A stretch of DNA of 6,605 bases from an uncultured Persicitalea sp. (GTDB lineage Bacteria > Bacteroidota > Bacteroidia > Cytophagales > Spirosomataceae): the NCBI GenBank assembly GCA_950075905.1, contig CATMVR010000286.1, positions 1 to 6,605 of the forward strand, read 5' to 3'. Of the stretch, positions 6,195 through 6,605 are shown piece by piece; position 1 is the first letter of the stretch; each line of letters starts with the position of its first letter. The position numbers and the translations under genes were made by a program. The notes under the pieces are model-generated. The model was not told where the DNA came from. It was given only the letters and a program-made list of their open reading frames with translations, and did no database searches.

Positions 6195-6220
6195 GGTTTC
6201 GTCTATACTTAGACAAAACC
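6195..6220 (+). promoter_or_regulatory. Inverted repeat with an ECF-like -10 motif just ahead of the FecR-like gene
   Basis: GGTTTCGTCTA (6195-6205), spacer TACT, TAGACAAAACC (6210-6220): 10 of 11 positions pair, and the repeat ends 11 bases before the ATG at 6232. The left arm contains CGTC (6200-6203), a sequence common in ECF -10 elements, and an A-rich tract lies upstream (6159-6178). No clear -35 AAC-type element is seen at the expected distance. It could be a promoter recognised by the neighbouring sigma factor, an operator, or an RNA hairpin near the ribosome entry site. Confidence 0.35.
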
Positions 6221-6231
6221 AATGTCGCTGT

Positions 6232-6477
6232 ATGGACCACTTCCGTTACTACTGCTCTGAGGATTTTGTGTGGGACGACCTGTTTCGGGCCTGGGTATTG
6301 ACACCCACCGCCGAAAACAAGCGGGTGTGGAGTCAGTGGCTACGTGATCACCCCGAGAAGAGTTTTACGGTTAGAGTTGCCAGGGAAGCTATCCTGGCTT
6401 TGCAATGCGAAGAGCCCCGCCTCACCGACCGCGATATGAAGGAGCGGGTCAAAGAAATTCTTGATCAAATACCCTAA
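6232..6477 (+). CDS. Stand-alone FecR-type anti-sigma domain (81 residues, lacks membrane and periplasmic parts)
   Basis: The protein matches the cytoplasmic N-terminal domain of Bacteroidota FecR-family sigma regulators: YYCSEDFVWDDLFRAWVL, then RVWSQWLRDHPEKSFTV with the conserved Trp-rich helices (W14, W21, W33, W36) and the 'FW..WL..HPE' signature, then LTDRDMKERVKEILDQIP and TAA. Full-length FecR proteins are about 320-400 residues, with a transmembrane helix right after this domain and then periplasmic FecR and C-terminal domains. Here the frame stops where the membrane segment should begin. The other frames after 6477 are quickly closed by stops, so a simple frameshift does not explain it. 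The protein should be soluble and bind region 2 or 4 of the adjacent sigma factor. In E. coli FecR the equivalent cytoplasmic fragment is reported to promote FecI activity without signal, so this could be an activator rather than an inhibitor. A decayed remnant is the main alternative. Confidence 0.78.
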   Translation: MDHFRYYCSEDFVWDDLFRAWVLTPTAENKRVWSQWLRDHPEKSFTVRVAREAILALQCEEPRLTDRDMKERVKEILDQIP

Positions 6478-6560
6478 GCAATCTAATTAATCCTGTACTA
6501 ATAATAACCAATGTTTCACCTATAAACTAAACCTGCCTATTCAAAAACAGACTACGTTCT

Positions 6561-6600
6561 AAATAAAAAAGAGTCGAAAATGTTGCCGCATTTCCGACCC
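6561..6600 (-). terminator. Intrinsic terminator of an unseen minus-strand gene to the right
   Basis: Read on the minus strand, GGGTCGGAAATG (6600-6589), loop CGGCAA, CATTTTCGACTC (6582-6571) forms a 12-bp stem with two G-U wobbles, followed at once by TTTTTTATTT (6570-6561). On the plus strand the same two positions become A-C mismatches and no T-run follows. The hairpin is therefore built to stop transcription arriving from beyond base 6605, which implies a convergent gene. Confidence 0.72.
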
Positions 6601-6605
6601 TATCA

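Noticed and set aside
6478..6560. A frameshifted continuation of FecR (membrane helix and periplasmic domain)
   Set aside because: All three plus-strand frames meet stops almost at once (several TAA/TAG around 6475-6535) and no hydrophobic run is encoded.

Overview
Most of this window (about 361 to 6605) reads as chromosomal DNA from a Bacteroidota bacterium, probably Cytophagales (Spirosomaceae/Cytophagaceae-like). The evidence is protein flavour (a collagen-like lipoprotein ending in a YVLIPGG...YEEAKERFNLPD-type tail, a FecI-type ECF sigma factor beside a FecR-type domain, a 946-residue Pol I), genes without Shine-Dalgarno sequences, and a TTTG-N19-TAnnTTTG promoter ahead of polA. The lineage is inferred from recalled family resemblance, not from a search.

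The first ~360 bases look foreign. They carry the end of hflK and the first 100 codons of hflC in alphaproteobacterial style: ATGA stop/start overlap, an AAGGAG ribosome binding site, and GC-ending codons. At a GAATTC site (355-360) the reading frame switches without a stop into what looks like the C-terminus of a Bacteroidota M1-family aminopeptidase. The uninterrupted 188-codon frame at 61-627 is therefore a chimera of two unrelated proteins. A cloning, amplification or assembly join is more likely than a natural fusion.

Layout after the join: aminopeptidase tail (+, 361-627). A 351-base gap with a lipoprotein-like frame lacking a start. A conserved cytoplasmic protein of unknown function (+, 979-1545). 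A strong hairpin terminator shared with the convergent collagen-like lipoprotein gene (-, 1678-2238). A divergent promoter region. polA (+, 2451-5291), encoding DNA polymerase I with all three activities apparently intact and a QLDLF clamp-binding-type motif in its interdomain linker. An ECF sigma factor (+, 5499-6095). A very short FecR-like gene (+, 6232-6477). A terminator facing in from an unseen minus-strand gene (6561-6600).

The most interesting biology is at the right end. The FecR-like protein is only the cytoplasmic sigma-binding domain (81 residues), with no membrane segment, no periplasmic domain and no room for a SusC/SusD or TonB-receptor gene before the inward-facing terminator. 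This is either a minimal cytosolic sigma-regulator pair or the remnant of a surface-signalling locus. A near-perfect inverted repeat lies just ahead of its start codon.
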